The notes under the pieces were generated by a model, which saw only the letters and a program-made list of their open reading frames with translations, ran no database searches and was not told the origin of the DNA. From a virus, in the IMG/VR virus record IMGVR_UViG_3300007276_000010, positions 1 to 47,842 of that record: 47,842 nucleotides of DNA; one strand, given 5' to 3'. Shown here piece after piece: positions 31,474-39,659 of this stretch. A program made the position numbers and the translations under genes. The number at the start of each line of letters is the position of its first letter. Within the stretch, counting starts at the first letter, position 1.

Positions 31474-33471
31474 ATGGCAATTAAAATTTACGACAAGTTT
31501 GCACCACGTGCCAACGTAGGTGACACGAATTATCCAAACGGTTCGATTAAAAACGAATCTGTACCTGGAGCTAAAGACGGTACACCATTAGACGCCGCTT
31601 GGGGTAACGACTACGCAGGTTTTGACGCCGCGTTATTCGCCGAGGTGGGTGTCACACCAAGTGGGTTGGCTGACACTGTTTTAGTATCGCAACGGTTAAA
31701 AGCACTACATAGAACGTTTGAAAAAACATTTTCAAACGTTTCAGATATGATCGCTTATGGTAACCATGTGATAGGTAACACGGTGTTCACTAAAAGTTTT
31801 ACAAACGGCGACAAAGGTGCGGCGAGGTATGAAATTTTGTCAGCTGGATCTGCTGGAAACGCATCTAATCTTTACATAATCCTAAATGATGGAAAGCGTG
31901 CAAAGTTAATCCATAATGGAGTTATTCACGCTGACCAAGTTGGGGCGGCGTCCGACCCATTAGCTGTACGCAATCTATTAATTGATATTCGAGTTCTTGG
32001 GTTGGAATATATTACGCTAAATCTAGAAGCTGAAAATTACAGCTTGAAAGATGCGTATTCTCATAATTTCAACCTTGGGGCGGGGCCGTTTGTTGGTAAT
32101 ACAGCTAAAGGCTTAAAAATCAATGGCGCTAAAATGCCTAACCTTAGCTCTGACGGTAGACAGCTTGAGAATGGCACTGTACTACAAGGTACTTTGTTTA
32201 ACTTAGCTGACGGATTTGAATGTTACGACTTAGGCATTGATTTCGGCACTAATGTAGTTGCTAACGTATACGCTGGTGTTTACGGTGAGGGTTTTGTACC
32301 TTGCGCTAATACTGATTATCCTAACCCGCAACCTAAGATTAAAAACTTAACGTGGGACAATGTAATCAGTTTAATAGCTGAACCAGTTGTAGGAAACTCA
32401 GCAACATTAAAACATTCGACATTGGCTGAAAACGGCCAGTTTGTTAATATCGGCTACACCGAAGCGATAGGAGGCACGCACTGCTTTGTCAGCAAGTGTG
32501 AGGATTTGTTTGCTGACACGATTATAGCTAGGGGTGGCGGTAATACCACAGCAAACGACGAGTGTGTGATTTTTAAATCTGATGACGCTAATACGTGTAA
32601 ACGTAATTATGTTAAAAATTTGACGGCTGACCAGTATACTCTAGATGGTACACCAATAAAGTGCGGCGGAGTGGTATATCAGACTAGTATAACAAACCCC
32701 ACTACTGAAATCGTAGTCACAAATTTGACAATGAAGAACTCAGTTAAAGCAATTAGGACGTCTGGTTCTGGTGTAATTGATAGCTGTTACATTGATAACT
32801 TGCACATGGATGGTGTTGTAGGTACAGGGCTAAACGTTGGGGATCAATTTAGGTTTTTGACAATCAACAAAGCTAGAGCGGTTAACGTAAATAACCCTCT
32901 AGTTATGGGTTCTGCAAATAAATCGACGTCACTAGGTGATTGGACTGTTGTGTTGGTTGGTGCAGACGCAAATACTAAATTTACATTAAACGGTGATTAT
33001 ACTCATGGAAAGTTTACTGTTGACACATCAATAGGCTCATTCTCTGGAACAAGTGTAATACAAAGAACGGCAGGAGATTTAAACCCTGAGTTATTAAAAT
33101 TCGGAAATATTGACAGAGCTAAGTATTACTCATCACTTAATGTTATTGCTACTGCTGCAAACTTAATCAACGGATGGACTGAAAAAGTTATTTCAGGGTT
33201 TAAGGCGTTTAAGGTAATTCAATATGGTGGTAAAATTCATTTACAAGGAAGATTGACCCCCCCTGCTGCTAATACTAATCCTTTTACGTTGAGCGCTTCT
33301 TTATTTGTTGAGTCTTCGCAGAACCAAGCAGTTGCTGAAACATCTGGATTTGCGTTAGTTCAATCTAAAATTGACGTTAACTCTACAAATGGTCAGTTTA
33401 CAGTTGCAGGAATATCCAACTTCCAGGGCGGTTACGTCATGTTAGATGGTATCTCTATACCTGTTAACTAA
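31474..33471 (+). CDS. Tail fibre/tailspike
   Basis: A 665-residue receptor-binding protein. The first ~110 residues (GNDYAGFDAALFAEVGVTPS, then RLKALHRTFEKTFSNVSDM) are the conserved virion-attachment part. Residues ~160-560 are repeat-rich and look like a right-handed beta-helix (NLTMKNSVKAIRTSGSGVID), as in tailspikes. From about 31.7 kb the DNA is more AT-rich with other codon use, a sign of exchange of the host-specific part. It converges with the endolysin gene, overlapping by 4 bases. Confidence 0.75.
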   Translation: MAIKIYDKFAPRANVGDTNYPNGSIKNESVPGAKDGTPLDAAWGNDYAGFDAALFAEVGVTPSGLADTVLVSQRLKALHRTFEKTFSNVSDMIAYGNHVIGNTVFTKSFTNGDKGAARYEILSAGSAGNASNLYIILNDGKRAKLIHNGVIHADQVGAASDPLAVRNLLIDIRVLGLEYITLNLEAENYSLKDAYSHNFNLGAGPFVGNTAKGLKINGAKMPNLSSDGRQLENGTVLQGTLFNLADGFECYDLGIDFGTNVVANVYAGVYGEGFVPCANTDYPNPQPKIKNLTWDNVISLIAEPVVGNSATLKHSTLAENGQFVNIGYTEAIGGTHCFVSKCEDLFADTIIARGGGNTTANDECVIFKSDDANTCKRNYVKNLTADQYTLDGTPIKCGGVVYQTSITNPTTEIVVTNLTMKNSVKAIRTSGSGVIDSCYIDNLHMDGVVGTGLNVGDQFRFLTINKARAVNVNNPLVMGSANKSTSLGDWTVVLVGADANTKFTLNGDYTHGKFTVDTSIGSFSGTSVIQRTAGDLNPELLKFGNIDRAKYYSSLNVIATAANLINGWTEKVISGFKAFKVIQYGGKIHLQGRLTPPAANTNPFTLSASLFVESSQNQAVAETSGFALVQSKIDVNSTNGQFTVAGISNFQGGYVMLDGISIPVN

Positions 33472-33932
33472 CCCCCAACACAAAGACGGTTCTCTACGAG
33501 CCGTCTTTTCCATATCCCATAACACCCGTTGGCTCGTATCGAACAATCTTTCTTATCGACGTATTTCCAACGTAACAATTGAGCACACGCGCCGTTAATG
33601 TCGCCGCGTTCAAGCATCTTGTAACCCGTGGAATTACTACACGCGCCGACACCCACGTTATAACAGAAGTCAGCCCACGCTATAATCACATTGTCGGGTA
33701 ACTGATACGGTAAGCGTTCGAGCGGTTTGGCGTGTTCGATTAGTTCTCTCATCAATGCCGTGTCGCATTCTTCAATCGTCGCGGTCGTACCAGGTTTAAC
33801 GCCTTTGGTTCGCCCGTAACAGTCCGTCCACACCCCGCCAACGTCAGGATACGATTCAGTACGTAACCCTTCGTTAGCTGCGACAAGCGCGACAGCGGCC
33901 AATAACGCCCCGCCAATTAATTTGTTGTTCAT
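33468..33932 (-). CDS. SAR endolysin (GH24 lysozyme)
   Basis: A 154-residue T4-type lysozyme. An N-terminal hydrophobic stretch (LIGGALLAAVALVAAN, residues 5-20) without charge acts as a signal-anchor-release segment. The catalytic triad spacing E21-8-D30-5-T36 is intact (NEGLRTESYPD ... GGVWT). It cuts the peptidoglycan. The holin lies divergently at 34517, while the spanins lie ~30 kb away at 3.4-3.9 kb. Confidence 0.9.
   Translation of the reverse strand: MNNKLIGGALLAAVALVAANEGLRTESYPDVGGVWTDCYGRTKGVKPGTTATIEECDTALMRELIEHAKPLERLPYQLPDNVIIAWADFCYNVGVGACSNSTGYKMLERGDINGACAQLLRWKYVDKKDCSIRANGCYGIWKRRLVENRLCVGG
33482..33509 (+). terminator. Terminator for the fibre gene, inside the endolysin gene
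   Basis: AAAGACGGTTC/GAGCCGTCTTT, 11 bp with a G-T pair and a 5-base loop, followed by more T. It lies within the last codons of the convergent endolysin gene, so one sequence does both jobs. Confidence 0.75.
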
Positions 33933-33998
33933 ATGTCCGCCTAATATGTGTTATTATTGAACATATAGTAACATAAACCCACACTTGGAGTAATTACC

Positions 33999-34076
33999 AT
34001 GCCCGTATCAAGCAAACAGACTTTACCCGTTAAGCAACAGCAACGCGACACCAGTAAACCGAAGAAAACCAAGTAA
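33999..34076 (+). CDS. Tiny basic protein
   Basis: A 25-residue, lysine- and glutamine-rich product (MPVSSKQTLPVKQQQRDTSK...). GGAG is 9 bases upstream. The next gene starts with GTG at once after the stop. Possible promoter elements (TATAGT near 33964) lie upstream in the divergent gap. Function unknown. Confidence 0.4.
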   Translation: MPVSSKQTLPVKQQQRDTSKPKKTK

Positions 34077-34520
34077 GTGTTATACCTAGCGTTGTGCGCT
34101 ATCCTTTTCGGGGTGTTGGCGATTTATCGCCCGTCTCGAATCGAGTGGTTAACATTATGTGTCGTCACGGTCATAAACTTTGTGTTGACGTGTGTACTCA
34201 GTAATGAAGACCCGATGTTATACAAACTCGTCCCGACCGTTACGTTTGTCGGTGCTGTTGTTTTGTGTATTCCACGCACTACGTTAGGTTTCTATCATTC
34301 GATAATATTACTTGTCACACTCGTAGCGTATGCAGCATTAGCGTACGATGTAGCGCACGGAATGCATATACTCATTTACAACAACTACGAGGCTACTATC
34401 TATGGACTGGTGGGGTGTCAACTTATCGCAATTTTTCCAACAATACGGCTTGCTTATCGTGATCATCATTCAGATATTCGCGCTTGGTTGGTCAATTTAC
34501 AAAGGGTTACAAGAGCATGA
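34077..34520 (+). CDS. Multi-span membrane protein
   Basis: A 147-residue protein with about four membrane helices (LYLALCAILFGVLAIY, LTLCVVTVINFVLTCVL, FVGAVVLCIPRTTLG, SIILLVTLVAYAALAY). GTG start directly after the preceding stop. It overlaps the holin start by 4 bases and a third frame at 34402. Its place in the lysis region suggests a holin/antiholin partner; not shown. Confidence 0.6.
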   Translation: MLYLALCAILFGVLAIYRPSRIEWLTLCVVTVINFVLTCVLSNEDPMLYKLVPTVTFVGAVVLCIPRTTLGFYHSIILLVTLVAYAALAYDVAHGMHILIYNNYEATIYGLVGCQLIAIFPTIRLAYRDHHSDIRAWLVNLQRVTRA

Positions 34521-34593
34521 GCGTTCACACACAAAATGTCGGCAATGTGGGGATTACAAGCTCGGGAGGGATCGCCGTCGCGACGACAGCTAG
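34402..34593 (+). CDS. Nested small membrane protein (third frame)
   Basis: A 63-residue frame bridging the membrane protein gene and the holin gene. It has one clear membrane helix (YGLLIVIIIQIFALGW) followed by a charged tail with CRQC. Its protein-like order (short amphipathic start, helix, basic tail) argues for use, but no good ribosome site is seen. It could be an antiholin or a by-product of overlapping frames. Confidence 0.4.
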   Translation: MDWWGVNLSQFFQQYGLLIVIIIQIFALGWSIYKGLQEHERSHTKCRQCGDYKLGRDRRRDDS

Positions 34594-34846
34594 TGGTGCG
34601 GTAGGTTGGATTAACGAGAACGCCGTGATTATCGGTTTGACGTTATCACTCGTGTCGTTGTTGGTCGGTATCTATTTTAAGATACGTTCCGAGCGTAAAA
34701 ACCGTGACATTGTTGAGCGACATCATCAAGAAGCGTTACAACTTCAACGCGAACAAATGCAAGCTGAACTAACGCAAAATGCGCAAGCACACGAGGCGTT
34801 ACGCATTGAATTAATTAAAGTGATGAGTCATAGATCTAGCGAGTGA
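34517..34846 (+). CDS. Holin
   Basis: A 109-residue protein starting at 34517 in an ATGA overlap. A soluble N-terminus, one membrane helix (AVIIGLTLSLVSLLVGIYF), then a long charged helix (IRSERKNRDIVERHHQEALQ), like holins that follow the pattern INENA...FKIR. It should time lysis by the nearby SAR endolysin. It overlaps the convergent gene at 34836 by 11 bases. Confidence 0.65.
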   Translation: MSVHTQNVGNVGITSSGGIAVATTASGAVGWINENAVIIGLTLSLVSLLVGIYFKIRSERKNRDIVERHHQEALQLQREQMQAELTQNAQAHEALRIELIKVMSHRSSE

Positions 34847-35165
34847 TTCCACTCAACGTATCTTCAAGATATCCCAAACCCTTACCGTCGTTTTCAGCTT
34901 TCAACAGGTAAGGCGTGCGACCCGAATCGAGCTCGTGAAGTATTACACGATGCGCTTCGGTAAGTGCCGCTTCGAGCGCTTCGATGCGTTCACCCATCGC
35001 TAACGTTAGGTTCTGTAACTCAAGTGACGAGGCTAATAGTACAGCTATTTTCTCAGTACGAATGTTATCTGCAATCACAGGTTTACCCTTTCCACTCGCG
35101 CTCATGTCGAGAATGCACCAACGATTCAATCTATCGTTTTTTGGTACAGCTTTTAGTTTCATCAT
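34836..35165 (-). CDS. Hypothetical protein
   Basis: A 109-residue protein starting at 35165 in a TAATG overlap with AAGGA upstream. Middle coiled-coil-like helix (LASSLELQNLTLAMGERIEA). Last gene of the leftward 34.8-35.6 kb operon. Not recognised. Confidence 0.6.
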   Translation of the reverse strand: MMKLKAVPKNDRLNRWCILDMSASGKGKPVIADNIRTEKIAVLLASSLELQNLTLAMGERIEALEAALTEAHRVILHELDSGRTPYLLKAENDGKGLGYLEDTLSGITR

Positions 35166-35416
35166 TATACTAATCCTTCTAATAAAATTGTTCGTGTCAT
35201 TTCGGTGCTGCACTTTGACTCAACGCAGCGTTTAATATTTTCAAGTAACGTGACGGGGTTTTCAAGTAACGCACCCGTAACGCCACGGTCAAAGTCACAT
35301 CGTTCAAGCACGTACACATACGCGTCGAGTTCTTCAAACGCTTCGATACGGTCACATAGCGTTCGTGTTTCGTCCGTGTGTTCAACTTGAACGTCGACTA
35401 TTTTACAATTGCTCAT
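35165..35416 (-). CDS. Hypothetical protein
   Basis: An 83-residue acidic protein (MSNCKIVDVQVEHTDETRTL...). Its start codon and first four residues (MSNC) come from the segment duplicated at 2077. The rest is unrelated to that gene. Coupled by overlaps to both neighbours. Confidence 0.6.
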   Translation of the reverse strand: MSNCKIVDVQVEHTDETRTLCDRIEAFEELDAYVYVLERCDFDRGVTGALLENPVTLLENIKRCVESKCSTEMTRTILLEGLV

Positions 35417-35618
35417 CGTCTAACACCTCACATTCACCGAGCATCATTGAAAAATACAACTTAACACCTACAGATTGAACATCACCGAACTCACTACGGT
35501 CAACATCAAAACCGATAATGTCATTCCAAACTTTTCTAGGGGTTGCGTTGACGACTACAGGAAAATCTACATCTGATAAACCAAACCCACCGTCATTTAA
35601 AATTCTAACTTTAACCAT
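35403..35618 (-). CDS. Small conserved protein, paralogue of the 1875-2084 gene
   Basis: A 71-residue protein from the ATG at 35618 (GAGGTG upstream). Nearly identical to the protein at 1875-2084, differing mainly at the C-terminus where it gains QL before the stop. Promoter, operator and leader hairpin are duplicated too. Unknown function; having two copies under the same operator suggests dosage or timing matters. Confidence 0.75.
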   Translation of the reverse strand: MVKVRILNDGGFGLSDVDFPVVVNATPRKVWNDIIGFDVDRSEFGDVQSVGVKLYFSMMLGECEVLDDEQL

Positions 35619-35639
35619 CACACATCACCTCGTTAAATT

Positions 35640-35660
35640 AGCGCCCCGATGTGAAGCGCT
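35640..35660 (-). other. 5' leader hairpin AGCGC/GCGCT
   Basis: The same stem and loop length as at 1833-1853, ahead of the paralogous gene. Confidence 0.45.
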
Positions 35661-35672
35661 TCGTTAGATGTA

Positions 35673-35701
35673 ACAGTACTCTACTTTGACAAACCCGTCA
35701 A
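35673..35701 (-). promoter_or_regulatory. Leftward promoter with operator (site 7, perfect)
   Basis: On the minus strand: -35 TTGACG (35696-35701), 17-base spacer, -10 TACTGT (35673-35678). The repeat TTGAC-AAACCC-GTCAA (35686-35701) covers the -35. It lies within the last codons of the upstream small gene. Confidence 0.65.
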
Positions 35702-35851
35702 GAGCGAGCGTAAATTAATTAAACTGAATATTTCCCACGCTTCCTGTAGAAAAGTGTCCTCATACCGTCCGACGTCGTCAACATCGAAACAATATCCTTT
35801 TTTACTAGCTGCCTTTTCAAATTCGACACGTGACTTTTCGCGGCTCATCAT
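35681..35851 (-). CDS. Small conserved phage protein
   Basis: A 56-residue protein of the type MSREKSRVEFEKAASKKGYC with GRYEDTFLQEAWE, a short conserved family widespread in phages of Gram-negative bacteria and of unknown function. Its start overlaps the polymerase stop, and its last codons hold the promoter of the next gene. Confidence 0.65.
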   Translation of the reverse strand: MMSREKSRVEFEKAASKKGYCFDVDDVGRYEDTFLQEAWEIFSLINLRSLLTGLSK

Positions 35852-38022
35852 TTTATCCCTTGTACGAGTGGTTTAACTAATTTCTCAGCTTGTTCGACGT
35901 AATAGTCGTAATTAACTGTTGAGCGGTCAAAGTTCGCCACGTTCGAACAGTCAGTCACACGCCAACCGACACAAATGCCCATTTCGCGTTTATCGTGTTT
36001 CGACTTATTCTTCGTGTGAATACGTTCGTCGTGAATGACACCGTTAGCGTCTTCATCGGTAAACCCGTCGTTCATTCCGTCTAGTTCAGCCATTACCGCT
36101 TTGAACGTTGCGTCACTCACTTTAGCGGCTCGTTTCCATGTGCCAGGTTCACCCGTTGGTGGTGCGATTTTATGAAGCGTTCCGCCACTGTTCGACACGT
36201 AATAACGTATAATCGTGGCGAGTGGTATTTCCGCGTTGTCATATTCGGCCCAACGCATAACAAGACGGTTCGAACGTGGCACCTTGGCGCGACACATAAA
36301 ATCATAATCGTCGTCGTGGTTCGTTATAAACTCGCGAATATCCACACCGCGAACCAGCGCTGCTTCGGCTGCTTTGGCAATGACGAGTTGTGACGGGTCT
36401 TTACCGTAGGGTACTTCACGTGTACCGGGGTTCTGATCCATGCGCTCGTGAGCATACGCGCCGATACGTTTTAATTTACCACCCTCATACTCGGCGATAT
36501 ACGAGTTAACGTCACGAATGAACATGCGACTATACTGTGCTTCTTCAAGTACCAAACACGTCAAACCTTCCCACCACTTACACAACGCTCGAGTGTGTTC
36601 AATGTATTCACGTGGGCAAAAATACGTTATGCCGTCCGTATTGGCTTGGATCATTTCAAGACCCGGTATTTTAATCATTTGTTCAACGAGCATACACAGT
36701 AACAACTGACCGTTAAGCGTAATGCTCATCGTGAACTTAGGGTCAAGAAACACACTGAACGCATTGTTACTGTTACCATAGTTAGCGTTTAATGCTTCTT
36801 TGTACGCGTTGTTTTCGGCGGTGCCTTTGGCGTAGGTTTTACGGGTGTGATAGACGCCCTCGTAAGCATCACAAAACGCTTCACCCAAATGTTCAGCGTA
36901 AAGACGGTTCTTAATCGCTAAGTTCGGATAGAACGACGCGACATCGACATCAATTATCTGGTGCGTGGCGTTTGACTCGAACACACGAGCCTCAACGCTA
37001 GCATGAATGCCGCCAGTGCCGAAATAATATTTAAGACCGTTAACGTCGGCGTTTGGTCCTTTAAATACACCTTTCGTTTCGGTGATTGTCTTACTGGCTA
37101 AATACGCGCGAACCGCTTCGAACTCTGGTCGCTCAAATTTAACATATGGGAAAATACACTCAGCGAGGTTAATCGATGGACGTATCGTTTGGCGCTTATG
37201 TTTAGCACGTCCAACTTGGTCAAAGAATTTAATACCTGCTTTTTCACACTCGTGAATGAGGATATCACCGCCCATTTTAGTGTTAGAATGGTTCAGGAAG
37301 TTTTTACCGAACGTTACAGATAATTCTTCACGTAGTTTAATTTGTGTCAATGACCGAACGTAAAACCAAATTGTGGCTATAACGTCATGTTCGTTGTATG
37401 TATGTAACACTTCAATTTCGTCACGCGTTAGGACAGTACCAACGGGGAACGGTAAATCCTCGACGTTGTCCATACGCATGGCAATTTCAAGCGCTTTAAG
37501 ACTTGTCGGTTCGGTGCCTGTGACGGGGTTTTCTTTGTTGTAATGCCATATCATGATCAAGTCGAGTTGTTCGAACAGACGGTCGTTGTCCCACACTTGG
37601 CGCGCGAACTTGTCGTCCTTTGAACCTTTGATTAATATCATGGCAAAATCGTAGATTAGTCGAGGGTCGTTAATCTGACCCATGACAATATAATGTAACA
37701 CTGGATAATCGAACCCGACGTTATTGTACCCAACGCCACGAGCGTTACACGCTTTCAACGCCATAACGAACTCAATTAACGCTACTGAGTCATCGACAAA
37801 TTCGGATATCTCGAATCGCCATTTATTACCCGTTGTGATGTGGATAACACGCATCGTAAAACAGTTAGGATACGTCTCGATATCGAGGGCATAGTCACGC
37901 GGGTTAATCGGTGCCTGACTCGAAAATTGTTCAGGTGTTCCGCAGTGTGGACAATGTGACATATCACCGGGATAAACCTCACCGCACCCGTTAATATCGT
38001 CACACATTGATAAATATTTCAT
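35848..38022 (-). CDS. Family B DNA polymerase
   Basis: A 724-residue replicative polymerase. An N-terminal Cys cluster (C7, C13, C24, C27) precedes the proofreading domain: ALDIETYP (ExoI, 45-52) and YNEHD (209-213, ExoIII). Polymerase motifs: A, IDVDVASFYP (357-366); B, KEALNANYG (408-416); C, ANTDG (460-464), where the usual DTD is NTD. It copies the phage genome, probably with the clamp at 17203 and the primase-helicase. Same leftward row as the SSB-like and nuclease genes. Confidence 0.9.
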   Translation of the reverse strand: MKYLSMCDDINGCGEVYPGDMSHCPHCGTPEQFSSQAPINPRDYALDIETYPNCFTMRVIHITTGNKWRFEISEFVDDSVALIEFVMALKACNARGVGYNNVGFDYPVLHYIVMGQINDPRLIYDFAMILIKGSKDDKFARQVWDNDRLFEQLDLIMIWHYNKENPVTGTEPTSLKALEIAMRMDNVEDLPFPVGTVLTRDEIEVLHTYNEHDVIATIWFYVRSLTQIKLREELSVTFGKNFLNHSNTKMGGDILIHECEKAGIKFFDQVGRAKHKRQTIRPSINLAECIFPYVKFERPEFEAVRAYLASKTITETKGVFKGPNADVNGLKYYFGTGGIHASVEARVFESNATHQIIDVDVASFYPNLAIKNRLYAEHLGEAFCDAYEGVYHTRKTYAKGTAENNAYKEALNANYGNSNNAFSVFLDPKFTMSITLNGQLLLCMLVEQMIKIPGLEMIQANTDGITYFCPREYIEHTRALCKWWEGLTCLVLEEAQYSRMFIRDVNSYIAEYEGGKLKRIGAYAHERMDQNPGTREVPYGKDPSQLVIAKAAEAALVRGVDIREFITNHDDDYDFMCRAKVPRSNRLVMRWAEYDNAEIPLATIIRYYVSNSGGTLHKIAPPTGEPGTWKRAAKVSDATFKAVMAELDGMNDGFTDEDANGVIHDERIHTKNKSKHDKREMGICVGWRVTDCSNVANFDRSTVNYDYYVEQAEKLVKPLVQGIK

Positions 38023-38198
38023 AATCTCATAGCCTCGCCACGTAGTTCTTCGAGTTTACTACGATCGTAATCGTCGAACAATCCGTGATTGTGGACACTA
38101 AAACCCGAACCTGACTCGTCAGTATCACTAGCTTGCATGATGTCAATCAGGTTAATTATTAGTAACTTTAACGCATCGATACGTTGTGAATCATTCAT
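38019..38198 (-). CDS. Small hypothetical protein
   Basis: A 59-residue protein (MNDSQRIDALKLLIINLIDI...), acidic in the middle. ATG at 38198 with GGAG upstream. Overlaps the polymerase start by 4 bases. Confidence 0.55.
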   Translation of the reverse strand: MNDSQRIDALKLLIINLIDIMQASDTDESGSGFSVHNHGLFDDYDRSKLEELRGEAMRL

Positions 38199-38216
38199 CG
38201 TACACACTCCAATTGT

Positions 38217-38247
38217 TAAAAAACGCCGCGTCACTTGATACGGCGTT
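38217..38247 (-). terminator. Leftward terminator
   Basis: Read leftward: AACGCCG/CGGCGTT, 7 bp with a 12-base loop, then a T run. It lies between the 38264 gene and the polymerase row, so it should lower polymerase expression relative to the SSB-like gene. Confidence 0.65.
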
Positions 38248-38263
38248 GACTGTTAACGTATGA

Positions 38264-38488
38264 CTACCATTGTTTAGGTTGTGGTGGACAAGCTGGCGCA
38301 CACGGTGACGGTGCTATATTTACTTGTTCGATGGCGTTCACATCTACGGTGACAATAGCCCCATCATCCTCGATGGTTAGGTAAATTTGAGATATTTCCC
38401 GCCCGTAACCGTTATCACTAATACATTTTTCGCGCACGTAAAGTTCTATCGCTGCTTTTATTTCGTCTTTGTTCAGTGTGATTTTCAT
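38264..38488 (-). CDS. Small hypothetical protein
   Basis: A 74-residue protein (MKITLNKDEIKAAIELYVRE...) with a proline-cysteine C-terminus (APSPCAPACPPQPKQW). No family assigned. Between the SSB-like gene and a terminator. Confidence 0.55.
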   Translation of the reverse strand: MKITLNKDEIKAAIELYVREKCISDNGYGREISQIYLTIEDDGAIVTVDVNAIEQVNIAPSPCAPACPPQPKQW

Positions 38489-38505
38489 AATAGTTCCTTA
38501 TTTGC

Positions 38506-38532
38506 CCCGAACTGTTAAGAACGAGGCGTTTT
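38506..38532. other. Intercistronic hairpin
   Basis: GCCCCG pairs with CGAGGC-type sequence (6 bp, one G-T) between the leftward genes at 38541 and 38488. A member of the GGGGC-type hairpins seen ahead of several leftward genes. Confidence 0.4.
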
Positions 38533-38540
38533 ATCAGTTA

Positions 38541-39437
38541 TTAAGCGGGTGTTAATCCGACTAAATGTGCTTCGGTCCAACCGTCCATGGCGAGTAGTGC
38601 TGAACGTGTGTACACAGCGCCTTGCACAACATAACTTTGTTCGACCGCTACAGGTGGTGGAGTAACGGCTAACACTGGCGGTGGCGTTGCGTTACCTGGC
38701 GTTTGTGGTTGAACTAGGTCGTGTGCTGGTGTTACTGGTACGTTTACCGCTTGTGGCGGTGGTGTCGTAGCTGCTTGCACTGGTGCGGACGTTGTCGGTG
38801 TCGCTACACCCGTATCGACCAATGCACCCTGTGGGATTACCGGAGCGCTACCGCCAAATGCAGCTGCCGCGTCTGGTGCGTTACCTGACATGATTTGCTG
38901 ACCAGCACGTGATAACTCGACCATTACTGGATTGATGTACATGCCTGGTGAATCTGACGAGTTATTGGTCGCAGTGGTAAATACTAAACGCACATAGTCG
39001 CCACGCTTAATTGCGTCCTTATTTTGAATAACTTGATGTGGTGCATAAGCGCCATTATTATAACAAGGTGTAGGGAAACATGACGATGCGAATAGTACCC
39101 AATGACCGGCGTAACCTTCACGACTAACAGGTGTAACCATTTTTTTGTTAGGTTCGGTCGAATCGCCGTCGGTGATCTTCCATGAGAACGTTTTCATCCC
39201 GTGTTCACCACGTGGCCACGCTGCTGCTGCTGCTTTAATCGCTGCGCCCCATTCGGTTTGGTCCCAATGCGTCGTACCGTTTTTAGGGAACGCAATACCG
39301 ACTGATTGACTGAACATTAACTCACCACTTGCGAACTTCTTTTGAACGTTTGTGCGATCATCGGTTACTGCGTGCATTTCCATCGGGTGACCTGAAACTA
39401 GACGACCTACTGGTGTTAAGATATCGTTATTAGACAT
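38541..39437 (-). CDS. Single-stranded DNA-binding-like protein (DUF2815-like)
   Basis: A 298-residue protein. Residues ~1-170 (VGIAFPKNGTTHWDQTEWGA, then SWKITDGDST and GDYVRLVFTTATN) resemble phage OB-fold ssDNA-binding proteins of the DUF2815/gp2.5 type. The C-terminal part is long, proline-rich (VTPAHDLVQPQTPGNATPPP) and without the acidic tail usual in SSB. It likely coats single strands at the fork. Confidence 0.65.
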   Translation of the reverse strand: MSNNDILTPVGRLVSGHPMEMHAVTDDRTNVQKKFASGELMFSQSVGIAFPKNGTTHWDQTEWGAAIKAAAAAWPRGEHGMKTFSWKITDGDSTEPNKKMVTPVSREGYAGHWVLFASSCFPTPCYNNGAYAPHQVIQNKDAIKRGDYVRLVFTTATNNSSDSPGMYINPVMVELSRAGQQIMSGNAPDAAAAFGGSAPVIPQGALVDTGVATPTTSAPVQAATTPPPQAVNVPVTPAHDLVQPQTPGNATPPPVLAVTPPPVAVEQSYVVQGAVYTRSALLAMDGWTEAHLVGLTPA

Positions 39438-39457
39438 TTGTATTGCTCCGTTGTATT

Positions 39458-39473
39458 GCGCCCCGTAGAGCGC
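39458..39473. other. GC-rich hairpin ahead of the SSB-like gene
   Basis: Read leftward, GCGCTC-TACG-GGGCGC (one G-T pair), then AATACAACGGAG and the gene at 39437. The same hairpin-AACGGAG order occurs before the gene at 24213. Confidence 0.45.
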
Positions 39474-39481
39474 GTTAATTA

Positions 39482-39658
39482 TTAACCGTGTTTGCGAATG
39501 TTGTTACGTTTTGTTGCAAGGCGTTTCGATGCTGCTACACCTGACGCTTTTGGTCGTGCGTTACGCTTTTGACCTTTGTCGGGACCAGCGTAATGATTGT
39601 AACGATTTGCTTCGTCTGGTTGTCCGTATGACTCGCTATTGATTTTAATTTCGTACAT
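39482..39658 (-). CDS. Small basic protein
   Basis: A 58-residue, strongly basic protein (KRNARPKASGVAASKRLATK) likely to bind nucleic acid. ATG at 39658 with GAGG upstream, two bases after the nuclease gene's stop. Not recognised. Confidence 0.6.
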   Translation of the reverse strand: MYEIKINSESYGQPDEANRYNHYAGPDKGQKRNARPKASGVAASKRLATKRNNIRKHG

Positions 39659-39659
39659 G

